Source: Pseudomonadota bacterium
Lineage (GTDB): Bacteria; Pseudomonadota; Alphaproteobacteria; Rhizobiales; Hyphomicrobiaceae
DNA length: 64,000 bases
Reading direction: 5' to 3'
Assembly (NCBI GenBank): GCA_023412805.1
Contig: JAEZRM010000098.1
Coordinates: forward strand, 1 to 64,000
Positions within the stretch are counted from its first letter, which is position 1. Each line of letters starts with the position of its first letter. The position numbers and the translations under genes were made by a program. The notes beneath the pieces are model-generated. The model had not been told where the DNA came from, ran no database searches, and saw only the letters and a list, made by a program, of their open reading frames with translations. This document shows, one piece after another, positions 55,359 to 64,000 of the stretch.

Positions 55359-57683
55359 GTGCCGTACGCGGTTATTATTTTAACCGTAATATCAGCCATT
55401 TGGCCATTTTCGCGGCCAGCAATGGCGGATGTCAAAACGCGCATCCTGCTCCTATACCCTTACAATGAGACGTTTCCAGCGAGCACCCAAGCCGGGGACG
55501 CGACTCGGCAACGCTTGGCGGAACACTACGGCAACAACGTAGATATATATTCTTTTTTCCTGGACCTCGCCCGCTTTCCCGATGAATCGCATAAGCGGCG
55601 AGTAGCGGATTACCTCGCAGCGAAATACAAACTCAGCCAACCGGATCTGATCGTCGCACTGGGGGAACCGACACTGGAATTCACGCTGAGTTATCGGCAC
55701 GCATTCGGCGCAGATAAGCCCATCGTGTACTGCTGTGTTCCGACCAGCAGCGCAAAAGCACTAGAACCAGAGATCAACATCTTTGGTGTCGTGAGTGACT
55801 TCGATGTCGGCAAGACCATGGACCTCGCGCTGCGGCTTCAGCCGACCGCTCAACATCTCGTGGTGGTCTCAGGCGGCTCAGATCTCGACCATCGGTGGAT
55901 TCAGCACGCACGAACAGCACTCACTTCGTACGAAGCGCGCCTGAGCACCGCTTATCTTGTCGGCTTGCCACCTCCGGAGCTCCTGCGCAGAATCTCGGAA
56001 GCCAGCCGCAATACGATCATTCTCGTGCTCGCGTACTTCAAGGACAATAAGGGCGAGAGCTACATTCCGAAGGAGATTGCGGCCAAGGTCGCGACCGCTG
56101 CTCCCGCGCCGAGCTACAGCATCTTCGGTACGATGCTCGGTGAGGGCATCGTGGGCGGCTACATGGATACGTTCGAAGCCGCAAGAAAGCTAGCCGCAGA
56201 TGTCTCGTTTCAAGTACTGGCCAGCACCGATCGGAGTGCCGTTCCAGCACTGACGACGACAGATCACGGATATCGCGGGGACGCACGCCAGCTCGAACGC
56301 TGGGGCGTGCTGAGAAGCGCGCTGCCAGCGGGCACGACGGTGAGCTTCGAGGCCTCGACGTTATGGGACAGCCACCGTAAGGCCGTCCTCGGGATACTTA
56401 CCATCTTCGGCGCCGCGCTTCTCGCACTCGCCATTTTGCTGGTCCAGATAGGCAGACGGCGGAAAGCGGAGACCTACCTGAAGGATAGTGAAGAGCGCCT
56501 GAATTTCGCAGCGGCCTCCGGGGGTATCGGCCTGTGGCAGTACGACATCGGCAATAGCGAACTCTGGTCATCCGAGCACTGCCGCACGATGTTCGGACTG
56601 TCGCCGGACTGCCCGTTGACCACCGACGTCCTGCTGCGTCGCGTACATCCGGCAGATCGGCATATTGCCTCAGCGTCGATCCGCGCGGCCACATACGGCC
56701 TGCTCGCCGAAACCATGATCGAGTTCCGTATCGTGAGGCCGGATGGGCAGGTCCGCTGGATTCAGGGACGTGGTCACAGCACGTTCGACAGCCACGGCAA
56801 CGCCATCCGCGTCAGCGGCATCTTTCGTGACCTGACGGCCTACAGGGCCGCCCAGAGGGAGGCGAAAGATCTCTCTCAGCGCATCCTGAGCATTCAGGAC
56901 GAGGAACGCCAGCGTATCGCGCAGGAACTTCACGATTCGACGGCCCAGCATCTGGCCGCGATCAATCTCAACCTGATGGCGCTCCGCGGCGCGAGCAATC
57001 CCGCGGAGAAGACCGTTCCATTGTTCGCAGATATCCAGGGCTCGCTGATTGCGGCGATGAACGAGCTGCGGACATTCACCTATCTGCTCTATCCGCAGGA
57101 TATCTCGCGCGATGGACTGCTGGAAACGCTTGGACGGTACATCGCAGGCTTCAGCCGGCGTACTGGGCTCCAGGTCAAGCTGCGGATCACAGAGAATCTC
57201 GAAGACCTTTCGCCAACGATCCAGCATTCCGTGATGCGTATCGTTCAGGAATCTCTGGCCAACGTACACCGCCATGCGTCGGCATCCCGCGTCACGATCA
57301 AGCTCCTGCGCAGTGCCGATCGCGTACACCTACTGATCGCCGACGATGGCGTCGGACTGAAGCATTCACCAACCATGGGCGACGAAGAGAATTCGGCCCT
57401 TCCTCTGGGGGTCGGCATCCCGGGGATGGCCGCGCGCGCCCGACAGCTCGGCGGAAGGCTCGACGTTCGGAGCAAGCCTACGGGCACACTCGTGCACGCG
57501 GTTCTGCCGCTTGACCTTGTGCATGAAGTCGCCCTGCCCAGAACTGCCACCATCGACCCGCAGAATGGCGTTCATCGTATCGCCGAGCATAGAGTGTCAG
57601 GAGGCCGTGCAGGCACAGCGAGTACGGATCCGAACAAGACACGGCGTTGGGCAAAGGTGCAACAGCAGCAGCATCAACATTGA
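55359..57683 (+). CDS. Sensor histidine kinase with ABC-type binding domain and PAS domain
   Basis: About 774 residues from GTG 55359 (AGGAG eight bases upstream), which starts directly with a signal/anchor segment; GTG 55275 gives 802 residues but has no ribosome site. Order: periplasmic substrate-binding-like domain (TRILLLYPYNETFPAS to about residue 320), membrane segment (about 345-365), PAS (about 380-500), HisKA_3 (ERQRIAQELHDSTAQHLAAI) and HATPase with intact N box (MRIVQESLANVHRH) and G1 (IADDGVGL). It ends in a Gln/His-rich tail. The ligand is unknown; such sensors likely read a small periplasmic solute. Confidence 0.9.
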   Translation: MPYAVIILTVISAIWPFSRPAMADVKTRILLLYPYNETFPASTQAGDATRQRLAEHYGNNVDIYSFFLDLARFPDESHKRRVADYLAAKYKLSQPDLIVALGEPTLEFTLSYRHAFGADKPIVYCCVPTSSAKALEPEINIFGVVSDFDVGKTMDLALRLQPTAQHLVVVSGGSDLDHRWIQHARTALTSYEARLSTAYLVGLPPPELLRRISEASRNTIILVLAYFKDNKGESYIPKEIAAKVATAAPAPSYSIFGTMLGEGIVGGYMDTFEAARKLAADVSFQVLASTDRSAVPALTTTDHGYRGDARQLERWGVLRSALPAGTTVSFEASTLWDSHRKAVLGILTIFGAALLALAILLVQIGRRRKAETYLKDSEERLNFAAASGGIGLWQYDIGNSELWSSEHCRTMFGLSPDCPLTTDVLLRRVHPADRHIASASIRAATYGLLAETMIEFRIVRPDGQVRWIQGRGHSTFDSHGNAIRVSGIFRDLTAYRAAQREAKDLSQRILSIQDEERQRIAQELHDSTAQHLAAINLNLMALRGASNPAEKTVPLFADIQGSLIAAMNELRTFTYLLYPQDISRDGLLETLGRYIAGFSRRTGLQVKLRITENLEDLSPTIQHSVMRIVQESLANVHRHASASRVTIKLLRSADRVHLLIADDGVGLKHSPTMGDEENSALPLGVGIPGMAARARQLGGRLDVRSKPTGTLVHAVLPLDLVHEVALPRTATIDPQNGVHRIAEHRVSGGRAGTASTDPNKTRRWAKVQQQQHQH

Positions 57684-57934
57684 TGTGTCTGACGCTGAAC
57701 GCAGCTTGCGCTGCCGTACTTCCAGTAGCTGGCGCTGATCCGCACGCGCGTGCGTCGTGCAGCTACGCCCGTCAGGGTTGCCGGCATCAAATTTAAGCAC
57801 TCGTCCCGATATCTCCCACTGCACCCGTGGGCGACGCTTAATCCTGCCCGGTAGCAGGCGACGAACCTCCGACAATTATCGCGCTCGGGCCGACACTGGT
57901 CCCTGAGAGCGCCGCCAAAGAAGAGGATGGCTCA

Positions 57935-59045
57935 ATGGCCAGCAACATAGTTTCCGCAATCTCAGAGTTCTTGACCCCCGACATACTAGGCAAAATCGCA
58001 AGCGCCTCGGGCCTGGATCGCGTGATGACGCAGAAAGTCGCCGATGCGGCGGTCCCGACATTGCTCGGCAGCTTGGCGGAACTCGCAAGCAAACCCGGCG
58101 GCGCACGTCGGCTGATGAGCGTTGTGACGGATCTGCCCGCCGATGCGCTGGAGAACCTCTCGAGCAGCCTTATCGGTCCCGCACAGTCCGCCTCGCACGG
58201 CAATGTTCTTCTGTCCTCTCTGCTCGGCGGCAGTACGCCGAATCTCCTAGCCGCCGGCATCGGGCGCTTCCTCGGGATCAATGCGAATGCCATCCAGACC
58301 GTGTTGGGGCTCGTTACGCCGCTGGTGCTGGGTTGCCTCGGGCGTGTGCAGCGCGCTCAAGGCCTCGACACCGACGGGCTCGCGCGTCTTCTGACTGATC
58401 AAAAGGACAACATCGCCAATGCAATGCCAGAGGGTCTATCGAGCCTTCTCGGAGAGAGCACGCGCACAGCAACTTCTGGAGGACCGCAACCGGTCACGCG
58501 CACCGCGGCGCGAGTGGAACCTCCGGCCGCCCCCCCCATCACGTTCCGGAGCCGATACGCTGAAACGTGCAACCTGGCCCTACTGGGCATTTGCGCTCAT
58601 CGCACTGGGCGGCCTCTTGTGGTCGTTCCTGCCGCGCGGAGACAACGCAGTCGAACAAGCTTCCGTTACGCCGACACCGACGCGAGAGGCGTCGATGCCG
58701 GTATCTGGCTCCGACCTCAAGACGGTGTACATCACCCGCCCCGCCGCGAACTGGGTATCGATCGGCGCGTCCCCCAACGACTATGTCGATCGGGAAATAT
58801 ACAACGCACGCGGCGAGAGCCTCGGCACCGTGCGCGATCTTCTTGTTGCCCAGGATGGCAGAGCCGCTGCCGCCGTCATTCGCGTGGGCCGTTATCTTGG
58901 CATCGGCGAGAAGGATATCGCAGTGCCATTCACCGCAATTCGCGTAGAGCAGCGCAACGGCAATCCGCACATGGTTATCGACCTGATGAAAGATGCGCTG
59001 CAATCCGCACCGGCTTACGAGAGCCTCCCAGCAGCCAAGCAGTAG
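57935..59045 (+). CDS. DUF937 / PRC-barrel membrane protein, frameshifted at C8
   Basis: The frame starting at 57935 encodes a DUF937 domain (about residues 1-165). A run of eight C at 58530-58537 puts the remainder out of frame; removing one C joins it to a membrane segment (WPYWAFALIALGGLLWSF) and a PRC-barrel-like domain (REIYNARGESLGTVRDLLV...) ending at 59045, giving about 369 residues. As written, the first frame reads on through unrelated sequence to 59056. The cause could be sequencing error, a phase-variable tract, slippage in expression or a pseudogene. An AGAGG site precedes the ATG. Confidence 0.75.
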
Positions 59046-59106
59046 CTGCCAACTGACAGGTGGCGGCGCAACGCCCGCCGCCACCTGCTTTTGCAGGGCC
59101 CCGACG

Positions 59107-59199
59107 ATGACAACCGACATTGCTCGACGCAGCCTCATATTTATCGTCGGTCACGTCGCATTCATCGTGTTGGCGGTCGCGATCTCCGGCGCCGACTGA
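59107..59199 (+). CDS. Possible 30-residue single-span membrane peptide
   Basis: A short frame (MTTDIARRSLIFIVG... to ...SGAD) with one hydrophobic segment. The upstream ribosome site is weak. It may be chance; it is listed because the codon pattern and basic-then-hydrophobic layout resemble small membrane proteins. Confidence 0.25.
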   Translation: MTTDIARRSLIFIVGHVAFIVLAVAISGAD

Positions 59200-59420
59200 C
59201 ACATTCGGCCGCATCGAGAGCAGGCTTCGCTGTCAAGCGCAGCATCACGCGAGAGTATGGACGAACGCGCACCGCGCGCAGGCTGCCGCTCCTTGTTCCG
59301 CCGCTTCTCCAGGAGATACCCGAGCCCATTTTGGGGTTATCCCTGATGGGAGTCACCATGAGGTCACCTCACAATACATGCGCTTGGATCGACGTCGATC
59401 CGATGTGTATGGAGTACGAC

Positions 59421-59747
59421 ATGATCACCAATCTAACGCGAATGATCGCTGCAGGTGTGCTGGGTGCGGCTGTTCTCGGTTCGGCGGCAGTCGCTCAGGA
59501 ATTCGACAACAAGAAGTTCTTCAACGAGCTTACGAGTCGCGGCGTGAGCACCGGAACTCTCGATCCGGACAAGTTCTTCGAAGAGATGCGCGCAACGGGC
59601 GCAAGTGCCCAGGCGCCCTTCTCGGCGGAGAGATTCTTCCAGGAACTCCAGGCGCGCGGCGCGTCGACGCCGGTCGGCTTCGATGCAAGGCGCTTCTTCG
59701 ACGATCTGGCCGCAACAGGCGCGAAGGCACCGGATATCGTCAAGTAG
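59421..59747 (+). CDS. Exported protein of four 20-residue repeats (copy 2)
   Basis: A 108-residue paralogue of the protein at 25558-25893. Signal peptide residues 8-25 (cleavage near AVAQ), then four repeats at residues 28-46, 47-66, 67-86 and 87-106 with [FL]-[DS]-x3-FF-x-[DE]-[LM]-x2-[TR]-G-[AV]-S. The fourth repeat is almost identical between copies. GGAG six bases before the ATG at 59421 sets the start. It precedes the HtrA-like protease gene by 139 bases in the same direction. No known domain is recognised. Confidence 0.82.
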   Translation: MITNLTRMIAAGVLGAAVLGSAAVAQEFDNKKFFNELTSRGVSTGTLDPDKFFEEMRATGASAQAPFSAERFFQELQARGASTPVGFDARRFFDDLAATGAKAPDIVK

Positions 59748-59886
59748 AGTCATCGCACGACGACGACCAACTGGAGTTGCGGCGGTGCGAGGCATCAATC
59801 CGCGCCGCCGACGCTCGTTGCCAGCCTGCCACGCACGTTTGCGTATGGCGGTCGCGCCAGCATCTTCTCTCCGAGGAGTACAGGTT

Positions 59887-61320
59887 ATGGGACTGCAATC
59901 ACGCTGGCCAAAGCGCTATGCCGCAACTGCACTTGCCTTGCTAATGACGCTTCCCGCCCTCTCCAGCAGCTCGGCCAACGAGCAGCAGAAACTGCGCCAC
60001 TCATTCGCTGAGGCCATAAAGAAGGCTTTGCCAAGCGTCGTCGGCATCCAGGTCAAAGGCGAAGAGCACGTCGAGGAAACGAACGCATTCTTCAACCATC
60101 CGGTGACGTTCACCGAAGGCAAAGAGCCACCCAAGGGCAAGACGCGTACGGTTGGCTCGATCGGCTCCGGTGTGATCGTCGCGGCGACCGCCACCACGGG
60201 CCTGATCGTTACCAATTTTCACGTCATCGAGGGTGCAGATCGCATAGGCATCAGACTGAACGACGGCCGAGCATTCGAAGCCAAGCTCATTGGGCGGGAT
60301 GCGGCAACGGATATCGCCGTCCTTGCACTGGAAGCTCCGCGGCTCGCACCTATTCGTCTCGGAACGCGCGCGCCGCTGCAGGTCGGCGACCTAGTCATCG
60401 CAATTGGCGCGCCGCTCGGACTTGAGTCGACGGCGACGCTCGGGATGATCAGCAATTTGTACCGATCATCCGTCCACTATCGGAACTTCGAGGGCTACAT
60501 TCAGCACGATGCCTCGGTCAATCCCGGCAATTCCGGGGGCGCGCTCCTCAATGAGGACGGCGAGCTGATCGGCATCAACACCGCCATTAAAAGCCCGAGC
60601 GGCGGCAACGTGGGTCTGGCGTTCGCGCAGCCCGTCGGCCTGGCCATGAAGATCGGCGACCAGATCATCAAGAACGGGCGAGTTCTCCGCGGAGATATCG
60701 GCGTCTCATCGTCGGATGTCACGCCAAGAATTGCCGCGGAGTACAACCTCGATATCTCACAGGGCGCCATGCTTACCCGGGTTGCTCCGGGCTCTCCTGC
60801 GGAAAAGGCCGGACTAAAAGTCGGCGATGCGGTGATCGAGGTCGGCATCTTCAAACCCGATACATTCTCGGCGAAGGCCGACGCCATGATGGTGCCGATA
60901 ATCTCCGGGCGCAATCTCGAGGCGGCACTCGGCATCCATGGCGTCGGCGACAAGCTGCTGCTGAGATTTCGACGCGGCACCGAAACCGAGCTTTCCGAAG
61001 TCCAGTTCGGCCCGCTTCCGGAGCCAAAGCGATACGAAGCGCCCGCAAACTCCGGTCGCTTGCGCGGGCTCGTGGTCACAGAGCTTGGACCGCAGAATCC
61101 CAAGTTCGGCGAAGTGAGCGGCGTGCTTGTGGTGGATACCAAGTCACGCTCGGCATCGGAATTTGCCGGCTTCCTGCCGAACGACATCATCACGCACGTG
61201 CATACCCGCATCATCCGGACGCCCGAGGATCTGTTCGAGCTCAGTGCGGATAGTACGGAGGCTCCTGAGATACGCCTGATCCGGGGCGATACGCCGCTGC
61301 GTTTCAAGCTGCCATTCTGA
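59887..61320 (+). CDS. Periplasmic trypsin-like serine protease with PDZ domains (DegP/HtrA-like)
   Basis: A 477-residue exported protease. Signal peptide at residues 1-30; catalytic triad His112 (TNFHVIEG), Asp142 (ATDIAVL) and Ser216 (GNSGGAL). One clear PDZ domain follows (about 275-355, GAMLTRVAPGSPAEKAGLKVGD) and a second, more divergent one lies near 395-470. It would degrade or chaperone misfolded envelope proteins. GAGGAG lies upstream of the ATG. Its position next to a small exported repeat protein suggests a shared envelope-stress setting. Confidence 0.93.
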   Translation: MGLQSRWPKRYAATALALLMTLPALSSSSANEQQKLRHSFAEAIKKALPSVVGIQVKGEEHVEETNAFFNHPVTFTEGKEPPKGKTRTVGSIGSGVIVAATATTGLIVTNFHVIEGADRIGIRLNDGRAFEAKLIGRDAATDIAVLALEAPRLAPIRLGTRAPLQVGDLVIAIGAPLGLESTATLGMISNLYRSSVHYRNFEGYIQHDASVNPGNSGGALLNEDGELIGINTAIKSPSGGNVGLAFAQPVGLAMKIGDQIIKNGRVLRGDIGVSSSDVTPRIAAEYNLDISQGAMLTRVAPGSPAEKAGLKVGDAVIEVGIFKPDTFSAKADAMMVPIISGRNLEAALGIHGVGDKLLLRFRRGTETELSEVQFGPLPEPKRYEAPANSGRLRGLVVTELGPQNPKFGEVSGVLVVDTKSRSASEFAGFLPNDIITHVHTRIIRTPEDLFELSADSTEAPEIRLIRGDTPLRFKLPF

Positions 61321-61607
61321 GGCGTAAAGCGCGCTCGGCCAGATGCTGTGGCGCGCATGGGCATATGACGAGGTGCCTTTCAGGGTTGCCCCCGATAGCT
61401 GCGCGGTGGCTCACGACTGAAGATCGATACCGAACCGGTCGATGCCGTACGAAGTCCGCGAGACCAACGACAATCGCGGAACGATCGTCCCTAGCACTGC
61501 CGGTCGCAGTGACGAAAGCGCATGCCCGGCCGGAGACTGCCGAAACGCAGATCCCCATTTTTCGCGAGAGCCCCGCGGCCGGGCATGAGATAGCGGAGGT
61601 CGAAAAA

Positions 61608-61841
61608 ATGAAAGTGATCAGCGCAGCTCTCATTGCTATTGGCTTGCTCGCGGTCTCGTCGTTCGATCCATTCAACGACCCGCGCCTGGCATTGCCGCGT
61701 TCGGCGGATACTCAACAATCGATACTCATGACGGGCAATGCCGTCGTGGCTCAGGCGCCCGGCACATGCTGCAACGACGATTTCCGTCAGGCACTGCCAT
61801 TGTCGGAGTCACCGGTTGATCCGCAGGTCGCCAAACCGTAG
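61608..61841 (+). CDS. Small exported protein with Cys-Cys motif
   Basis: A 77-residue protein with an N-terminal hydrophobic signal (residues 4-18) and a polar C-terminal half that includes an adjacent Cys pair (54-55). GGAGG about 8 bases before the ATG at 61608 gives a strong start; the frame open upstream to 61365 is not needed. I recognise no family. Confidence 0.6.
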   Translation: MKVISAALIAIGLLAVSSFDPFNDPRLALPRSADTQQSILMTGNAVVAQAPGTCCNDDFRQALPLSESPVDPQVAKP

Positions 61842-61962
61842 TGCGTCGACCGTTGAGACACAGCGGCTTCGGCTGCGCGAGTAAATTTGATGTTCCAGGT
61901 CGGCTGACGGCCATTGCCTACAGGCAGATGCGTCGTCAGCCCTTTAGCATGGTGGAAACGTG

Positions 61963-62250
61963 ATGGCATCGATCGGTCAGATTGTCGTTTGGATTGTGAT
62001 CGGACTGATCGGGGGGAGCCTGGCCGGGTATATTATCAAGCGTGACCGAAAGGGGTTCGGCTTGATGCAGAATCTGGCGCTGGGCCTTATGGGAGGCCTG
62101 GCGGGAGGTTTCCTGTTCCGCATGTTCGGTCTGTTTGAGCAACTCGACCGCTATGCCGTCTCGCTACGCGATGTCACTTCCGCGCTCGTCGGCTCACTGC
62201 TCGTGCTGGCGGCGCTTTGGTACTGGGGCCGGTCTCAGAGCCTGAGCTGA
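61963..62250 (+). CDS. GlsB/YeaQ/YmgE-like small membrane protein
   Basis: A 95-residue protein with three membrane segments and Gly-rich helices (VVWIVIGLIGGSLAGYII, LALGLMGGLAGGFLFRMFG, ALVGSLLVLAALWYWG), the pattern of the transglycosylase-associated YeaQ/YmgE family. Despite that name no enzymatic activity is shown. GGTGG precedes the ATG at 61963. Confidence 0.8.
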   Translation: MASIGQIVVWIVIGLIGGSLAGYIIKRDRKGFGLMQNLALGLMGGLAGGFLFRMFGLFEQLDRYAVSLRDVTSALVGSLLVLAALWYWGRSQSLS

Positions 62251-62271
62251 TCGGCGCGGGGGCAGGGCCTT

Positions 62272-64000
62272 TCATTTCCTTTCGAGCTCATGCACGTGAG
62301 ACCACGCTTCGCCCGGTGATGCGTCGAGAAGCACGCTGCAGCGCTGCAGGAAGAAGCGGGCGGGTGGATCGCGCGGCGCAATTTGCTCGAAACAAAGGCT
62401 GGCACCTGCAAAGTCCTTCGATCTCCAGCAATCAAGGCCATCCGCATAGGTCTTCATCATAGATTGGATCTCGCCGGTGATCTCGCCGGCAATCCCCATC
62501 GGCTCGTAGATGCGTACAGGGCTCGATCGCCCGACGACCCGGATGGTGTCGATCTCACGCCACGCAACGGCCGGCCCCGCGAGCTGCACGGTAGCTTCCG
62601 AAGCGAGTATTTCGGTCCCGTAGAATTTGTTTGCTCCCTCGATGCGCGATGCCAGATTCGCGCTGTCGCCGACGACGGTGTAGTTGAAGCGTCGCTTCGA
62701 GCCGATATTGCCTACAATCCCCGTGCCGGAATGGAGGCCGATGCGCTGCTCGAGTGAGCGACCTCGCACCGCGAGGCCTGCCGCATTCATCTCACTCAAT
62801 CGCGTGCGCGCTGTCATAGCCGCCTTGACGGCATTGAGCGCGTGCTGCGCGTCATCTGCGGGAGCGCCGAATACGCCGTCGATCGCGTCACCGATGTATT
62901 TGTCGATGAAGCCTTCATGCGCCATGACGATATCGGTCATGGCGGTCAGGTACTCGTTCATCAGGGTCACGAGTTCCTGCGGCTCGAGATCCTCGGAGAG
63001 TTTGCTGAAGCCGGCAAGATCGGACCGGTACAACGTCACGATGCGCCGCTCGCCACCAAGTCGAAGCCTCTCGGGGTGGCGTGCGAGTTCCTCGACGATG
63101 CTGGGTGCCATGTAGTGGCTGAAGGCCTGGCGCACGCGGTTGCGTTCGCGAGTCGTGTGAAAATAGAAGAAACCCGTGCAGAAAATGTAGAGGCCGGTCA
63201 GAGTGAAGGCCGGAAATGATGGGTCGAGAAGCGAGCCCGTGGATGCGCGCGCCCACCAGGCAATCGACAGCACGGCGATCATTGTCGCAGCGCCCATGAC
63301 GGCACCCAGAACCGGACCTGACCGCAATACGAGTATGGCCAGCAGAAGACCGGCCAGGGTCGTGAACACCACCTCCAGCCCCGTGGAGAGATCCGGCCGA
63401 TGCAGCATGTTGCCGGCAATGATCTGCTCGATTGCCTGGGCATGAATCTCGACACCGGCGACGACCGAGCCAAGCGGCGTCGCGCGGAGATCGAACAGGC
63501 CCGGAGCACTCGTGCCGACGAGCACGATGCGGTCCGCGATTTCCTCGCGCGCCACACGATCCTCAAGCACGTCGACGGCAGAACGGAAGCGGTTCGGATC
63601 ATGCGGTGTGAAAGACAGCCACATCTGTCCGGAATGGTCCGTCGGCACGAGATACTTACCAATGCGCACCGAAGTGATCCCCGTCTCGCCGACGAAGGGG
63701 GTCTCTCCACTTGCCGTCGAGGAGCGCACCGCAATGGTATTCGTGCCGGTCGCAAGACGCATCGTCTCAGCCACGAGCGACGGCGCCAGCGCGCTGCCGA
63801 GCCGCACCAGCATCGGCACCTTGCGCACGACCTGATCGTGCTCCGGAAACCAGTTGAGGACACCGAGCCCGGCTGCCGCCTCCTGCAGAACCGGCGTGTT
63901 GCCCGTCACTGCCGGCAGAAAGGGGCAATGCCGCCCTGGATCCATGCCGAGCAAGGCAAATCCGGCCTTCGACACGTTCGGCGCTTCGGGTGTGCCCCCT
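62272..64000 (-). CDS. CHASE2-adenylate/guanylate cyclase (partial, N-terminus outside window)
   Basis: The reading frame stays open to the right edge, so this is the C-terminal part of a longer protein. Visible order: the end of a CHASE2 sensor (APNVSKAGFALLGMDPGRH..., IVLVGTSAPGLFDLRATPLG), two to three membrane segments (LAGLLLAILVL, AVMGAATMIAVLSIAWW, GLYIFCTGFFYF), then a class III cyclase domain with metal Asp residues (RSDLAGFS, KYIGDAIDG) and VVGDSANLASRIEGANK. A C-terminal extension of about 80 residues follows. It would make cAMP in response to an extracytoplasmic signal. Confidence 0.9.
   Translation of the reverse strand, partial: GGTPEAPNVSKAGFALLGMDPGRHCPFLPAVTGNTPVLQEAAAGLGVLNWFPEHDQVVRKVPMLVRLGSALAPSLVAETMRLATGTNTIAVRSSTASGETPFVGETGITSVRIGKYLVPTDHSGQMWLSFTPHDPNRFRSAVDVLEDRVAREEIADRIVLVGTSAPGLFDLRATPLGSVVAGVEIHAQAIEQIIAGNMLHRPDLSTGLEVVFTTLAGLLLAILVLRSGPVLGAVMGAATMIAVLSIAWWARASTGSLLDPSFPAFTLTGLYIFCTGFFYFHTTRERNRVRQAFSHYMAPSIVEELARHPERLRLGGERRIVTLYRSDLAGFSKLSEDLEPQELVTLMNEYLTAMTDIVMAHEGFIDKYIGDAIDGVFGAPADDAQHALNAVKAAMTARTRLSEMNAAGLAVRGRSLEQRIGLHSGTGIVGNIGSKRRFNYTVVGDSANLASRIEGANKFYGTEILASEATVQLAGPAVAWREIDTIRVVGRSSPVRIYEPMGIAGEITGEIQSMMKTYADGLDCWRSKDFAGASLCFEQIAPRDPPARFFLQRCSVLLDASPGEAWSHVHELERK

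Noticed and set aside
61470..61505. GGAAC followed by a CGGT-like element upstream of the small exported protein, resembling an EcfG promoter
   Set aside because: The second box does not match well, the start is about 100 bases away and no other gene in the window shows the motif.

Overview
The window looks like a chromosomal segment of an alphaproteobacterium, most likely a member of the Hyphomicrobiales (Rhizobiales). This is inferred from the high-GC coding style, the SUV3-like helicase followed directly by an S4 RNA-binding protein, the Tim44-like/MltA/Smr gene run opposite FxsA, the DUF3108 protein, the pairs of NarL-type regulators and the Arg/Trp-rich Tat peptide. No phage, integrase, transposase, rRNA or CRISPR array is visible. 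Two tRNA genes (Gln-TTG and Ser-GCT) lie on the minus strand near 21.6-21.8 kb.

Layout. 0-5.7 kb: a complete five-gene peptide-type ABC importer operon with a stem-loop after the binding-protein gene. 5.7-9 kb: a membrane metallophosphoesterase and a methylisocitrate-lyase-like enzyme. 9-15.1 kb: cell-wall and membrane housekeeping genes (Smr protein, MltA, Tim44-like protein, FxsA, DUF486 protein, TauE-type exporter, DUF3108 protein). 15.4-20.3 kb: SUV3-like helicase, S4 protein, universal stress protein, small multidrug transporter. 20.3-25.3 kb: polyprenyl-phosphate sugar chemistry (a DPM1-GtrA fusion, a HAD-UbiA fusion, a GtrA flippase) around the tRNAs and a LuxR-type regulator whose receiver lacks the phospho-Asp. 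25.5-28.3 kb: a small exported repeat protein and a second membrane metallophosphoesterase.

28.3-50.6 kb is a long minus-strand, mostly membrane-protein region that reads as an ion, pH and envelope-stress island. It holds arcD-arcA-nhaC-AI-2E transporter; a DUF1269 protein; a tightly packed run from an RND adaptor and pump into an Mrp-like antiporter (E-F-G-B-C-D-D') that has no full-length MrpA; a Tat-exported Arg/Trp-rich peptide; DUF4203-patatin-GntP; and DUF202-DUF1622-HdeD. 51-57.7 kb holds two NarL-class sensor kinases, one response regulator that overlaps its neighbouring kinase gene tail to tail, and a LuxR protein with an autoinducer-binding-like domain but no LuxI. 57.9-64 kb holds a DUF937/PRC-barrel protein broken at an eight-C run, a second copy of the exported repeat protein, a periplasmic HtrA-like protease, small exported or membrane proteins, and a CHASE2-adenylate cyclase that runs off the right edge.

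The most unusual items are (1) two paralogous exported proteins built from four 20-residue FD...FF..L..xG(A/V)S repeats, about 33.5 kb apart; (2) a DUF202 membrane protein with ten tandem seven-residue [L/M]SxxRTx repeats ahead of its membrane domain; (3) the RND-Mrp gene run; and (4) the C8 frameshift in the DUF937/PRC gene. All functional statements come from reading the sequence by eye and from family knowledge; no database search was run.
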